Shown here: in pieces, positions 24,842-36,079 of the stretch
Numbering within the stretch: position 1 is the first letter of the stretch
How the letters are laid out: each line of letters opens with the position of its first letter
Origin: Apostichopus japonicus
Taxonomy: Eukaryota > Echinodermata > Holothuroidea > Aspidochirotida > Stichopodidae
Direction: 5' to 3'
DNA length: 64,000 nucleotides
Assembly (NCBI RefSeq): GCF_037975245.1
Contig: NC_092577.1
Coordinates: 24,797,398-24,861,397, forward strand
Notes under the pieces: model-generated
Database searches by the model: none
Seen by the model: only the letters and a program-made list of their open reading frames with translations
What the model was told of the DNA's origin: nothing
Position numbers and translations under genes: made by a program

Positions 24842-25927
24842 ATGGCATCGCGCCGTGATTCTCGGATAGTTAAGTTGTCGTTCACCGGTGAACAAGCTGT
24901 TCCACCGGTGCAAGTTTTTAGTATTTTGAAGAGCAAGGGTGTTGTTGTGCCTGGAGAGGTTGATGCTTTGCAAGCTCTCCAGGGTCGTAATACGTACGAT
25001 TTACGTTTTACCAGTGACGTGGCCCGTCAGAAAGGTGTCACGTTGCTGAGTAACGTCGAGGGGATGACAGTTACTCCATACGAGCGATCCGTATGGGTAA
25101 CTATCATCCACGTAGGACTAGAGGTGCGGCAGGAACTTGTAACGGTTTTGGGTCGGTTCGGGGCTGTCAAGGCTGCCAAAATGTGCTCCTATGCACAAGC
25201 CCCTGGGGTGTTGAACGGGCACCGACAGGTTCGGATCGACCTGAAACAGGACATTCCCTCCTTCCTGTTTATAGCAGGGCATAAAGCCCACGTGCGGTAT
25301 CCCGGTCAGCCCCGTACCTGCTTCAGGTGTGGGGAGACCGGGCACGAAGCCAAGGGCTGCCCAAACAAGAAATGTGGGCGCTGCCTTCGTCTTGGGCATG
25401 ATAGCACCGCTTGCCCAAACGAGGTTGTGTGCTCACTATGTGGGAAGGAGGGACATGTCCTTCGAGCTTGTCCCTCTTATGTCTCTAGGACTAAGAGTGG
25501 GGGTAAGTCAAGTTCCGACGCACCTACTACTTCACGAGAGGAGGGGGAATCTGGTGGGATTTTACCCTCCCCTGCACCTGGTTCACCCTCCCCCGTCGTT
25601 GCAGACCCCAACCCCGTGCCCGCACCGAGAAAGTCTCCACCAGCTTCCCCCATCAACTCGTCCAGTTCCGTCCCCAGTCCGCCGCCGGTATCGCCAGATC
25701 CGGAGGCTTTGTCTGACGGAGAATCGGTGGTCATCGATTCTCCGGAGGTTCTGTCTGACAGCGACTCCGGTGAATCGGTGATCAGCGAGCCGAAACGTGC
25801 AACTGGGACGAGCTGGTACGACGAAATGGGGGAACCCTCTCTTAAAAGGTCGGCTTCAAGTGACGACTCGGACGACGATATGTCGTCAAGGGCGCGCTTG
25901 AAGCTTACGGAATCGTCGTCTTCGTAG
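24842..25927 (+). CDS. LINE B ORF1, intact zinc-knuckle protein
   Basis: ATG at 24842 (MASRRDSRIVKLSFTGEQAV) is chosen because LINE A has the same start at the matching place; the frame is open further upstream through the 5' untranslated region. The 361-residue product has three knuckles at about residues 160-210 (CFRCGETGHEAKGC, CGRCLRLGHDSTAC, CSLCGKEGHVLRAC) and a Pro/Ser-rich tail with SPD/SPE-LSD repeats and an acidic SDDSDDD end. Its expected role is to bind the element's RNA. The frame is complete. ORF2 begins 20 bases after the stop. Confidence 0.9.
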   Translation: MASRRDSRIVKLSFTGEQAVPPVQVFSILKSKGVVVPGEVDALQALQGRNTYDLRFTSDVARQKGVTLLSNVEGMTVTPYERSVWVTIIHVGLEVRQELVTVLGRFGAVKAAKMCSYAQAPGVLNGHRQVRIDLKQDIPSFLFIAGHKAHVRYPGQPRTCFRCGETGHEAKGCPNKKCGRCLRLGHDSTACPNEVVCSLCGKEGHVLRACPSYVSRTKSGGKSSSDAPTTSREEGESGGILPSPAPGSPSPVVADPNPVPAPRKSPPASPINSSSSVPSPPPVSPDPEALSDGESVVIDSPEVLSDSDSGESVISEPKRATGTSWYDEMGEPSLKRSASSDDSDDDMSSRARLKLTESSSS

Positions 25928-25947
25928 TTTTGCCCCACTGCCCTCTC

Positions 25948-28900
25948 ATGGCCCATACACTTTCAGTTGCCACTTTGAACGTGAATGGCATGAGGGATCA
26001 TCGCAAGCGCAGTCGCATTTTCCAATATTGTAAATCAATGGAGGTCGACTGCGTTTGCCTGCAAGAAACACATATTTTGGAAGAAGATGTCCCTCTATGG
26101 GCTTATGAGTGGGGTGGTGAGCTGCATGCTTCGTTTGGTTCGTCTTCATCCTGTGGCACTGTCATCCTTCTGTCAGCTCGTCAGGCGGGTTGTGCCACTA
26201 GGGTGGAGACGGATCACGAGGGCCGATTGGTTTGCATTCTATTCAAGTATCCACAGGGTAACATCGCCATTTGCAATGTGTATGCTCCCAATCGGCCTTC
26301 TGCTAGACGAGATTTTTTTAACACGCTGCCTTCCTTTGTTCCTGGTAGTGCGCCGTGTGTCATGGTCGGAGACTAACTGTGTCCCAGACTCGGGTCTTGA
26401 CAGACTCGGAACTTCTGTGTCTGCAAGTCCCGACGCTGGGATCACAGAATTGGACAGATTCACTTCGGCACACCTTTTAGCCGATGTCTGGAGGCATATG
26501 CACCCGTGTAGTACGGGGTATACGTGGGTGAGGCCTAACGGAGAAGATGCCTCCAGGATAGATCGAGTGTATGCGCCCGTGAGTTTTACATTTTCGGGTT
26601 GCGAGACGCTCTGCTGTCCGCTCTCTGACCATGACACTGTAGTAGGACGTTTTGTTTTGCCTTCCATTTTCCCCATCGGGCGGGGCCTATGGAAGCTTAA
26701 CTGTCGGATTCTTGGCGAGGCAGAGTTCCGCCAGGGTTTCGAGACCAGGTACAAAGGATGGCAAACATTGAAGCCGGCCTTTGCTTCTACATCCCAATGG
26801 TGGGATGAGGTCAAGTTGCGCATCAAACGCTACGCAATTCAGTATTGCCGATGAAAAGTACCACGGTGCCCGCGTCAGGGCCCGTGTCGAAGCGGTGGAA
26901 GCCGAGGAGCGCCCTTCACTGAGGTTTTACCAGTCCGTTAGCTCATCGGCAGGTGACAGACGCGTCCCGTCTGTACGCGCTACTGATGGGACCGTGGTTA
27001 GTGACCCTCACGGCATTGTCCGCGTATATAAAGAGTACTATTCGAGTTTGTTTACGCGTGGCAATGTCGACTTGTCGGCACAGGCTGATTTATTGAGGGG
27101 AATCTCAAAAACCGTTCCCCACGATGTGAATGATATTTTGGGGGGCGAAATAACCACTGTTGAGCTTTGGAAGGCGCTTTCGAAGATGAAGAATGGCAAG
27201 TCCCCGGGTTCGGACGGGCTTCCACCGAACCTTCTGGGCAATAATAGGACCCGACATCAGAGCCGTCTTCGAGGACGCCTTCCAAAACGGACTGTTAAAC
27301 CAAAGTCAACGTCTGGGCATGATTACTTTGCTGCCCAAGTCTGGGGACCCCTTGGATCCCCGTAACAAGCGTCCGATCACCTTGTTGAATGTGGACTACA
27401 AGTTGCTGGCTAAGGCTTTGTGCAACCGCCTTGCACCGGCTATGCCGCATCTTGTGGGTGATCTCCAGACTTGTGCAGTGAAGGGTCATTGCATCCAGCA
27501 GAACTTGTGGTTGATGCGCGATTTGACCGACTTTGTTATTGAGCGTGATCTGCCATGTGCATTGGTGTCTCTGGACCAGCAGAAGGCCTTTGACATGGTG
27601 GATCGCGGTTTTTTAATGAATGTATTGGAGACGTTTCAGTTGCACCCAAATTTTCGTAATTGGATTTCTGTTTTGTATGAAGAAAGTTTGAGTTTGTTAT
27701 CGTAAATGGGTTTTGTTCGGAGGTTTTTAACGTAGAGAGGGGGGTGCGCCAGGGGTGCCCTCTGTCTCCATTACTTTATGTTTTGTTTAGCGAGTCCCTC
27801 TCTCGTCTTTTGGAAAGGGACTCCAGACTTGTTCCATTCGTTGTGCCAGGGGGTGCCAAAGTGAAATGCGCTCAATATGCAGATGACGTGACATGTGTTG
27901 TTTCGAGTCTGGGCTCCTTTCGCGCACTCTCGCAGGATTTATCTATTTTTGAGAGAGCTACCGGGGCGAAGTTGAATCCAGAAAAGACAAAGGGCCTTCG
28001 TCTTGGTAGCTGGAGATACAGAGACTTACCATTCGGTGCGTCGTGGTCGGATCAGAATATCAAAATTAATGGTATATGGTTCGGCTACGATGCACCTGGT
28101 GATGTCACCTGGAGCGAGAGGGCTGAGGTATTTGAGAGCAGGCTCGAAACCTTTGGCACCCGCTGGCTTTCGATCCTAGGGAAAGTCACCGTAGTTAATC
28201 GTTTTGTTTCGCCCATCTTGTGGTACCCGGGCGCGGTGTATCCAATTCCGCGTCGCGTCCTGGTGCGGTTGGAGAGAGCGATATTTTCATTTATTTGGTC
28301 GGGTGGTACAGAGCTTGTCAAAAGGGCGGTAATGTACCAAAAACTGGAGAAGGGTGGGTTAGGGGTGGTTCATCTGGGAAGTAAGTTAACTTGTTTTTTA
28401 TTTAAGCAGTTGTTTGTAGCGGTAACTGACCCAGGGTTGCCTTCTTCATATTTTGTACGTTTTTGGGGCGGTTTGCACCTGCGTCGATGGGTCCCGGCGC
28501 TGTTTAGCAACAGAGAACCGCATAGTAGTACTCCAAACAGGGTGGTGCGTGTCATTTGCTCCGCTCTGATTGAGTTGCCCCCTGTTGACCTGTCACAGCC
28601 GGCCCTCGTTCACAGTTCGTTGCGGGATAGGGCCTTGAATGCAATTTTTGTACAGGGACGTCATCCTGTCGAAGTATGGCGTTCGGTGCATTCAAGGCTG
28701 AATGGTTGCAGGCTCCGTGACCTTGCATGGAGAATTGCACACGGTGCCTTGGTGACCAATCTGAAAAGGTATCACTGGCGATTGGGTGATGGACTGTGCC
28801 CGAGGACCGGCTGTGACAGCTTAGAGAGTACTGCCCATGTTTTTTGGCATTGCCCCTTTGTTTTGAACTTGTGGGAGTGGTTTCAGTCCTGGACCGACCG

Positions 28901-29228
28901 TTTAACGGGAGACCGTTCCTGGTCGGTAGGACAGGGTTTTGTTTTGTATGGATTAGATCCTCCAGTTTGTTCCGTTGCTGTGTTGCAGCGTATTATTTAT
29001 GTTTGTTCTGTTGTAAAAAAACTTATTTGGAGGAATAGATGTGATGTTGTTTTTAGGGGGAAATTTGCCAGTTGGCAGGCAGTCCTGGAGGCGGTGAAGT
29101 CTGACATTCGCCTTCAGGTCGAAGGCGATTTTCGCCGTTTATCTAGGGCTGCCTTTTTTGGACGGTGGTGTGCTGGGGAAGGGTGTTTTGTTTCGCTGCG
29201 TGCTGGTCGTCCTTTTGTAGTTTTTTAA
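25948..29228 (+). pseudogene. LINE B ORF2: endonuclease / reverse transcriptase (broken)
   Basis: Start ATG 25948 gives LSVATLNVNGMRDHRKR and CLQETHILEED, the AP-endonuclease motifs. The frame stops at 26376 in the GD.N motif and continues in another frame (SRIDRVYAPVSF, SDHDTV). A deletion relative to LINE A removes the linker after about 26850. The RT region resumes at 26860-27230 (NGKSPGSDGLP) and shifts near 27230, where the REFY bases are missing. It then reads LVSLDQQKAFDMVDR and shifts again near 27690. It is open from 27744 to 29228 with RQGCPLSPLLY, YADDVTC and the C-terminal CPRTGCDSLESTAHVFWHC zinc-type motif. At least three independent breaks make it inactive. Confidence 0.85.
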
Positions 29229-29391
29229 TATTTCAGTGGGGGGTTGGGCGTTTTGTCTCTGCAGGTCGGTGAGCGTATGTACTTTTTTTGGCTCGCTTGA
29301 CCTGAGGTTCGTTTGTAAGAATGGGATGGTTTGGTAGTGCCGTTTGGCCGTGACGTTTTGTATCCCGTATGACGGGTCACGTAAAAAGCAC

Positions 29392-29401
29392 ACTTAACAA
29401 T
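29392..29401. repeat. 10-bp target site duplication, right copy
   Basis: ACTTAACAAT, identical to 24616-24625. It belongs to the early ORF1 codons of LINE A (Ile-Val-Lys on the minus strand). Confidence 0.9.
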
Positions 29402-29690
29402 ACGGCTATCACGGCGCGACGCCATGATACCGCAAGGTGGCTAGGCCACGGAGGAGCAAGAAACGAACCAAAACAAAAGTAGTGACAGTAAAGTAAGAAC
29501 AATATGTTGAAAACAAAACGCCTATAGCACGCACGCACGCACGTACTAACAGAAAATACCACTCCCGCCTGGCGGGAAGCACAGTACAGTACAGTACAGT
29601 GCAAAACAGTATAGGTTAATATAGTAGAGTGTAGTATATGGAGAGCGAGAGCAAAGGGAAAGTATTGTAATGATGATTGGAAGAAACCCA
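29402..29690 (-). mobile_element. LINE A, 5' part (5' UTR and first ORF1 codons)
   Basis: Minus-strand ATG at 29425 begins MASRRDSRIV and joins the rest of ORF1 across LINE B. Upstream (higher coordinates) lie sequences matching the LINE B 5' region: GTGGCCTAGCCACCTT before the start, a TTCCCGCC..GGCGGG hairpin (29564-29576), and GCTCTCGCTC near 29645. CACG and ACAGT microsatellite runs distinguish this copy. The exact 5' end, near 29690, is not fixed because similarity fades and no target duplication partner for 19952-19962 was found. Confidence 0.8.
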
Positions 29691-29825
29691 ATGCTGTTGT
29701 AAAGAAGATTATCATGAACAAGCAACCAAAATTGGGCATATTTGCAAATTCAGAGATTAAGAAAGGAAATGAAACCTGATGTAAGATGGAGGAAGAAGGT
29801 AGGCCAATGATATAACTGCTCCTTG

Positions 29826-30480
29826 TTAGCTCATACCAGCATGCTGGTGTGAGCTATTGTTACAGTGCGGCGTCTATCACTCTATCATTCTATCACTCTA
29901 TCCGTCAACAATTGGTAAAACCGCTCCCACTCGCACAGTGTTTGATGGAATTTCATGAAACTTGGACACAAGGACCATTGGGTATAGGGCCATCAGAGAT
30001 GGTCCAAAATTTGCGGTCAAAGGTCACCTGTGGGCCGTAATGGGCCATTTTGTGGAAATACGCAAAATGCTTCTTCTCCTACAGATTCCATGGTACAATG
30101 TTGAGGGTTTGTCATGATAGTACTATGGTAGTTTTACCTTCAGGGTGTTCATGAATTTGAGAACAAAGATCAACTAGGGGTCTTTTGTGGCCCGGGCCGC
30201 GGCCCTATATTTTCAATTTGCTCCTGTTCGTACAGTGTATGGCCAATCATAATGAAACTTGGTCACAATGTTCCTCGGGATGAGAGTTACGAAGGGTGTT
30301 CGGAAAATTGAGGTCATAGGTCATTTAGGGGGTCATCGGGGGTCATTCTTTGTAATATTTTCAAATATCTCAATCTCCTCAAGATTTTGATGGATCATAT
30401 TCAAAGTTGAACTGATGATTGTTGGATTGTGTATGAATAAGGTGATGCCTAAAAATTTTTGGTCAAAAGTTAATTAATCC
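29826..30480 (+). repeat. Dispersed repeat starting with a 30-nt palindrome
   Basis: Begins at 29827-29856 with a near-perfect palindrome (TAGCTCATACCAGC and its complement, one mismatched pair), followed by TATCACTCTATC-type short repeats. It then has at least two diverged internal copies of an ATGAAACTTGG.CACAA..GGTCA(A/T)AGGTCA block. A diverged relative of the left part is at about 59905-59995. No protein is encoded and the repeat class is unknown. Confidence 0.6.
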
Positions 30481-31030
30481 CCATTGTTTAAAAAAATCTG
30501 AGCCTTCACTTTTTGCCAAAGCTCCCAGTCTCCCAGTCCCTGCAGTGTTTGTTTACATTTGTGGTTAAGCTCTACAGGGGCTGTTAGTGGAATTAAAGCA
30601 GGACTGGGAGTTGTTATTGACTGTTGAACTGTAAGCATGAGAGCCCTATAGCCAATCAGCACTTGCCGATTCTTAGAAGTCTTTGAGCCTGAGGTATGTA
30701 GGCAGCTTGTGAAGTTATGTCTTGTAGGGAGTTCTTGTTATGTCTTCTAAGGTAGAGGGGAGAAAGTTTAATAGGGTAGGCCAGTGGTATTGTTTGAGAG
30801 AGTGGGTAAAATAGGATTTACAGGGGAAAATAGGAATTATAGCCAGTGGTGTGGCCAGGATTCTGCTAACGGAGGGGGGGGGGTTATCCCTCACGGGCCC
30901 AAAATTGGCTTTGTGGGCCCTACATTTTTCAGCTCGAAAAGGTATGAGCTTCTGCACCATTGGTGCTCTAGTTTGTATCGTATGTAACTGTAGGGTGCAT
31001 TCATGTAGTTATAAGTGAGGTGTCTAAAGT
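30481..31030. other. Spacer with a G-rich repeat end
   Basis: Non-coding. Near 30841 the sequence AGCCAGTGGTGTGGCCAGG precedes a G10 run, resembling the ends of G-rich dispersed elements seen again at 57014. No paired end was found. Confidence 0.4.
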
Positions 31031-31032
31031 GA

Positions 31033-32541
31033 GGCTTTTATGATGATATTATGTGGAATGTTCTCATAACTATAGTTGATAACGACTGCTGACTTTACTA
31101 AGTAAAAATGAAATATTTGTAACTTGAGATTTAGTTCTGGAACCTTATATCACTTTATCATTGAAATGTGATTTTTAATCCTCATAGAAAAAAAAAATCA
31201 AAACAAGCCACCTGAAGTTTTAATGTATGATTTCAGCTGATATACAGTACTATATGTGTACTATGGTACTATGTGGAATGTTCTCACTAGTATAGTTGAT
31301 AACGACTCCTGACTTTACTAACCATGAAATATTTGTAATTTGAGATTCAGTTCTGAGAAGCTAATATCTTTTCAGATACTTAAGTATTGTAATTGGAATG
31401 TGATTTTTAATCTTCCCAGAAAAAAAACAAATCAAAACAAGCCACCTGAAGTTTTGAGAGAATGCAACACTGATAATGAGCCAGAGAGAGCACCTGGGGA
31501 ATCAGAATGCACCACACAGATTGTCAAGGTAAGAAATAGTCCCTGTTATTATATATACATCAATCTTAGATAAATATCATCAAGTTTTTCTTTAGCAAAC
31601 CAGTACCAGTAAGTATATACAAACCATTAGCATGAGCATAGGTTAGATGTCATTATCACCTGTACCACTGTTGCAGTAGTTTATACAATTATGTCCTCTA
31701 AGGAATAGCAAACTTTATAGCAGACATGTGAAGACTTGACACGTCAGAGTTTGAAATAAAAAATAGGCCCAATTGTTTGATTTTTCATACCTTTGATAGA
31801 TGTTTAGTGATTTACATTGAAGTAGATGTCCTGACTATGTATCCTGATTGATGTTTGCAATTAATAGAAATGTTGCTAGTTAATGTTCTCACTGGTATAG
31901 TACATCTCAGTTGTGTTAACCCTGACACAATTGCATTGTTAATACTTTAATGGTAATTACGATTCAATGTGTACAATGATATATACTAGTTTGTTACATT
32001 AGTAAGGCACAGTATTTCAGAGATATTTATTGTCAACTGCAAAGATTTATATAACTTTGTGTTTTATATGTATCATTTCAGCTGATACAATATTACCCAA
32101 TACTATGTGTACTATGTTCCTCTAAAGAATAGTGAAGTTTCATTGTGTATTGACCAGCTTTCATTCATGTATTGTTTGATGTAGGCTTGTTTTTTCTTTG
32201 AAGATATAATCAAACCTCTTGGTTCTGTGAAAAGAACCTGTTTGCATTGAAGGGTACATTCATGTCGTTTAAACCCATTTCTAAAGGAATGCTTTTATCA
32301 TGATATTGTGTGGAATGTTCTCACTAGTATAGTTGATAACGACTACTGACTTTACTAACCATGAAATATTTGTAATTTCAGATTCAGTTCTGAGAAGCTT
32401 ATATCTTTTCAAATACTTAAGTATTGTAATTGAAATGTGATTTTTAATCTTCCCAGAAAAAAACAAATGGGAGAATGCAACACTGATAATGAGCTAGAGA
32501 GAGCACCTGGGGAATCAGAATGCACCACACAGATTGTGAAG
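31033..32541 (+). repeat. Tandem triplication of an exon-containing block
   Basis: Three related blocks start near 31033, 31262 and 32288, each with ATGTGGAATGTTCTCA, ATAGTTGATAACGACT and GATTTTTAATC(C/T)TC. The second and third end in an exon with AG acceptor and GGTAAGAAATAG donor: 31420-31528 and 32457-32541. They encode the same peptide (ECNTDNE.ERAPGESECTTQ), the third lacking 24 bases in frame. The first block keeps the acceptor side and AAACAAGCCACCTGAAG but has lost the donor half. The exons lie upstream of the recombinase-family gene and probably were its 5' exons. Confidence 0.7.
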
Positions 32542-32851
32542 GTAAGAAATAGTCTCTTCATTGACCAGGCAGCATTCCTTTGCAAATAAATGTTTTAACT
32601 GGCATAATTCATTTTAGTTGCGTAACTCTTACGCATCCACTGTGCAGACTGATACTTACTTTTGGTACTTAAACATATTTATTTAAATACAAAACTTTTT
32701 AATTGTGTAAAAATTTTTTCAAACATGCACTTTTTAAAGGAGGAACATTCATAGTTCAGTCAACTCAAACATCCAAAAGCTGATTTAGGTTGTTATTGTC
32801 TTGATTTATTTGAAAGGTCTGTAAAACATCTTTTACTTCTTCCCTATTTAG

Positions 32852-35800
32852 GATAATGAAAGTGATGATAGCTATAATACATTTGAAGACATCGATTTGT
32901 TCCCATGGTGTCAAGACAAACACACATATGTCAGCAGTGGAGGAGATGATAAAGGAGAAAATGGTAGTGACAATGAAGTTTCATCTCAGACTAGTGAAGC
33001 ATCGGACAACACTCAAGATAAAGAGCAGGAATGGAATGATGACCAAATGTCATATGTTTGCGATTCAGAAGATTCTACAAATAGTTCAGAATATATGATT
33101 CCCCTTCTTTCCCCTAAAATGAGAAGTCATGGTGCAGCTTGCATCAAGGAGCATCCATTAAAATCTGATGTCGAGCACACCATAGTATCAACTACTGATC
33201 ACAATCAAAAGCAACAGCAAAGACATGGTAAAACAGAAGATGTAACCAGAAAAAGTGAGATTTGCGTTCGAAAAAGAAGAATCTGTCAGTTATACAGATT
33301 CATCGGACAGCAGTGATGAAAATAATGAACATTGTAGTGATTACCTCCCAACAGAAAGCAGCAGTGATGAGCTGATGTCACCGGAGAGCAACAGTGAAAT
33401 GGATACTCAAAAAAGGAAAGGACCAGGAACAAATCTGAAACGGAATGTTGACATGAGGTCATCGGCAAGTGATTCAGAAGCAGGTGGAAACATTGTCCAC
33501 GCTACTTCTAGTTCATCATCTAAATTGAGACTGCAGAATGCTGAATGCAAAGTGTCAAGCAAGACACCTGTATCGAGTTGTGCAGTTTCTTCAACTACCA
33601 GTGAAACTAGATTCAAGAAGATACCTCGGGTGACTGTCATGACAAGCAGTAATGGATTTGCTAGAAAATGGGATAAACACCAGTTCTGTGTTTTTTGTAT
33701 GGAACAAAACGCAAAACTGGCAAGACATTTCCAGTCTATGCATGCACATGAACCAGAGGTACAAGACGCATTCAGCCTCAGCAAGAATTCAAAGGGAAAG
33801 AAAGGAATTGCTAAAAATTTTCACCAATAAAGGTAATCATTCACACAACATCGAAGTACTAAACTCAGGGACAGGTATTCTTATTCCCTACAAAAGGCCA
33901 CTCTTCAGTGTTCCTTTTGAAAGATACCTTCCATGTGAAAACTGTTTTGGTTAATTTTATGATGGAGATATGTGGAAACACACAAAAAAGTGTCCATCGA
34001 AACAAAGCCACAGTGGAAGAAATACCAGATTAAGGTCTAGATGTTCATTGTTGCTCCCACTGGCTACGAAGGTTGATGAACAGTTCAAGGTCAAAGTCAT
34101 TGGAATTATGCGTCGGGATAACATAAGCATTATTTGTCGAAATGATGAAATGATTTTGACATTAGGACAACGATTGTTTGCAAAGCTTGGAACAAATTGA
34201 CACAATGGACAGTATGTCAGTCAGAAAATGCGGGAGGTGGGTCGCCTACTGAAGAATATACAAGAACTTGATCCAAGTTTAAAGACCCTTGCAGAATGAA
34301 GAGAGATTTGAAGAACTTTGCAACTTCTACATTGTATCAAAGGAAGTGGAATAAGCTCACAATATTACCTTTGTCTGAAGATGTAGTCAACCTTCACAAA
34401 CACCTCAATGTGAAAATTACGGAAAGCACCAAGAGATTGTCAACAGATCGGGATAAACTGGCATGGTACTCACTAGCTACAGCAACAATGGCTAAAATTA
34501 TCCTATTTAATAGGAGGGGTGGAAAAGTACAGCGCATGCCTCTGGAACATTACCAAAAATGCAATACTCACACTAATGAGGATATCCTTCAGGATCTTAC
34601 TGAATGGGAGAAAAAACTGTGTCAACAGCTTTCTAGAGTCGAGACTAAAGGGAAAAGAGGCAAAAAGTCCCCATTCTGCTAACATCTGAAATGAAAGAGG
34701 CTGCCGACACCCTTGTAGAGACTCGTTCATCTGTTGGAGTGTCTTGGACCAATCGCTATATGTTTGCCAGGCCAACATTGGGTTCAAAAACTCCACTACG
34801 GGGGATCTGATTGCCCTAGCAAAATAGCTTTAGAGAGTGGAGCCAAATGCCCTTGTGCACTAACATCAACAAAGCTTCGAAAACATATTGCAACAGTTTC
34901 TCAACTCTTTTGTCTCAAACGCCATGAACTGGACATTCTTGCCAACTTTTTAGGTCACGATATTAGAGTTCATCGCGAGTATTATCGCCTCCCTGACGAC
35001 ACACTGCAGATGACAAAGGTAGCAAGGCTCTTGTTGGCGATGGAGAAGGGAAATTCAAGCAACTTCAGAGATAAGAAACTTTCTGAAATTGAGGTCTCTT
35101 TGGATGGTAAGTGTTTTTAATTGTTTTGTATTTTCAAGTTTTATGATAAATTGAAGTTATTGTCTTATGTCATAAATTTACAATATGAGTAACATGGATG
35201 GTTAAAAAGATTTTCAATTGCAAACATTTTTTAACTCGAAACCCGATGGCATCAAAATGAACTATTTACGAGTAACAAACAGGTTGTATTTAAAACTTAG
35301 TAGTCTTTCAGGTCACCTACCTAGTTTATTTCTCAAATTTATTCTGTGAATATTCCTACCTCGTAAGCACTTAATTTTGTTACGCTTATTTTATATTCTT
35401 ATAGTCATTTTTTTTCCCTTTGTTTATTAACTTTTTTCGGTCAGATCCATGTACTAGTGAAGAAGAGCTGGTTGACGAAGATGAGGACGATGATTTACCT
35501 GATGAAATCAATACAAGGAGGTACATCAAGTAAACTGGCATGTATTATTAGACAAACTTTCACATTTGAGACACATCTTGTTGCAAGCAAGACTTTGTAT
35601 TACTAGATAATTCAGAAAAACTTGTCATATGTTAATTTATAGTTATTCTTTCTAAATGGGGAACCATGTTTGATATTCTTGTTCTTATTTTTTAATGGTA
35701 GTTTCTTGCATTTGTTCTATGCACTTCATTGGCTTATTTCCTTTTCTTCATTCCAGCATGAATCCTTGCAAAAACGTGTAATGAAAGTAAGAAGAGAAGC

Positions 35801-36079
35801 AGTCCCCAGAAGTCACAGTAACCAGTCACAGCAAGAAGTCACAGTAACCTTTCAGTTACAAAACCAGATCAATCAGAGCAAAGAGTTGTAGTAAACAAAA
35901 AGTCACATTGGGGTAACAAAGAGTCAGATGCTGTCCAAGATTATTTTGACAAGCACATTAGAAAAGATGAATGCGACAAATGTAAGAAATCTCTGGCACC
36001 ACTTCTTGATGATAAAACTTGGAAAAACATCAAGTATAAAGTTTATAGTGCCATTGAAGCTAATAAAAGGAAGCGATAA
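32852..36079 (+). pseudogene. Tyrosine recombinase-like zinc-finger gene, copy 2 (decayed, multi-exon)
   Basis: After a CCCTATTTAG acceptor the large exon (32852-35106) encodes, in several frames, Asp/Ser/Glu-rich sequence with DSSDSSDENNE, a finger (FCVFCMEQNAKLARHFQSMH, ~33690-33745), a second finger CENCFG..MWKHTKKC interrupted by TAA at 33952, and a catalytic region. That region has LFNRRGGKVQRM (first Arg box), LTSTKLRKHIAT (the .LR.H.AT box) and LANFLGHDIRVHREYYR (GH box and candidate Tyr nucleophile), the pattern of phage-integrase/tyrosine recombinases. Exons 35445-35520 (acidic) and 35757-36079 follow. The last carries HWGNKESDAVQDYF..ECDKCKKS..WKNIK and ends RKR. Frameshifts near 33310, 33830, 34200, 34690 and 35870 disable it. 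It resembles Crypton-type genes, though that assignment is tentative. Confidence 0.65.

Larger units (their letters stand above)
24626..29391 (+). mobile_element. Tx1-like LINE 'B', near full length, inserted in LINE A
   Basis: A plus-strand copy of the same family as LINE A, bounded by the 10-bp duplication. It has a ~215-bp 5' untranslated region, ORF1 (24842-25927), ORF2 beginning at 25948 and a 3' untranslated region with a terminal hairpin (29349-29381) ending GTAAAAAGCAC without poly(A). Protein comparison with A shows only scattered differences, so the two insertions are from one recent lineage, with B younger than A. B is disabled by frameshifts and an internal deletion of roughly 100 bp after about 26850 relative to A. 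Confidence 0.9.

Noticed and set aside
30805-30830. GATTTACAGG as possible second copy of the LINE A target duplication (compare 19953-19963)
   Set aside because: Only nine to ten bases match, it lies over 1 kb beyond the apparent LINE A 5' end, and the following sequence does not continue the Gypsy polyprotein.
29690-31000. Search for the remaining Gypsy pol and 3' LTR
   Set aside because: No reverse transcriptase, integrase or LTR-like sequence was seen; it is probably deleted or outside recognition.
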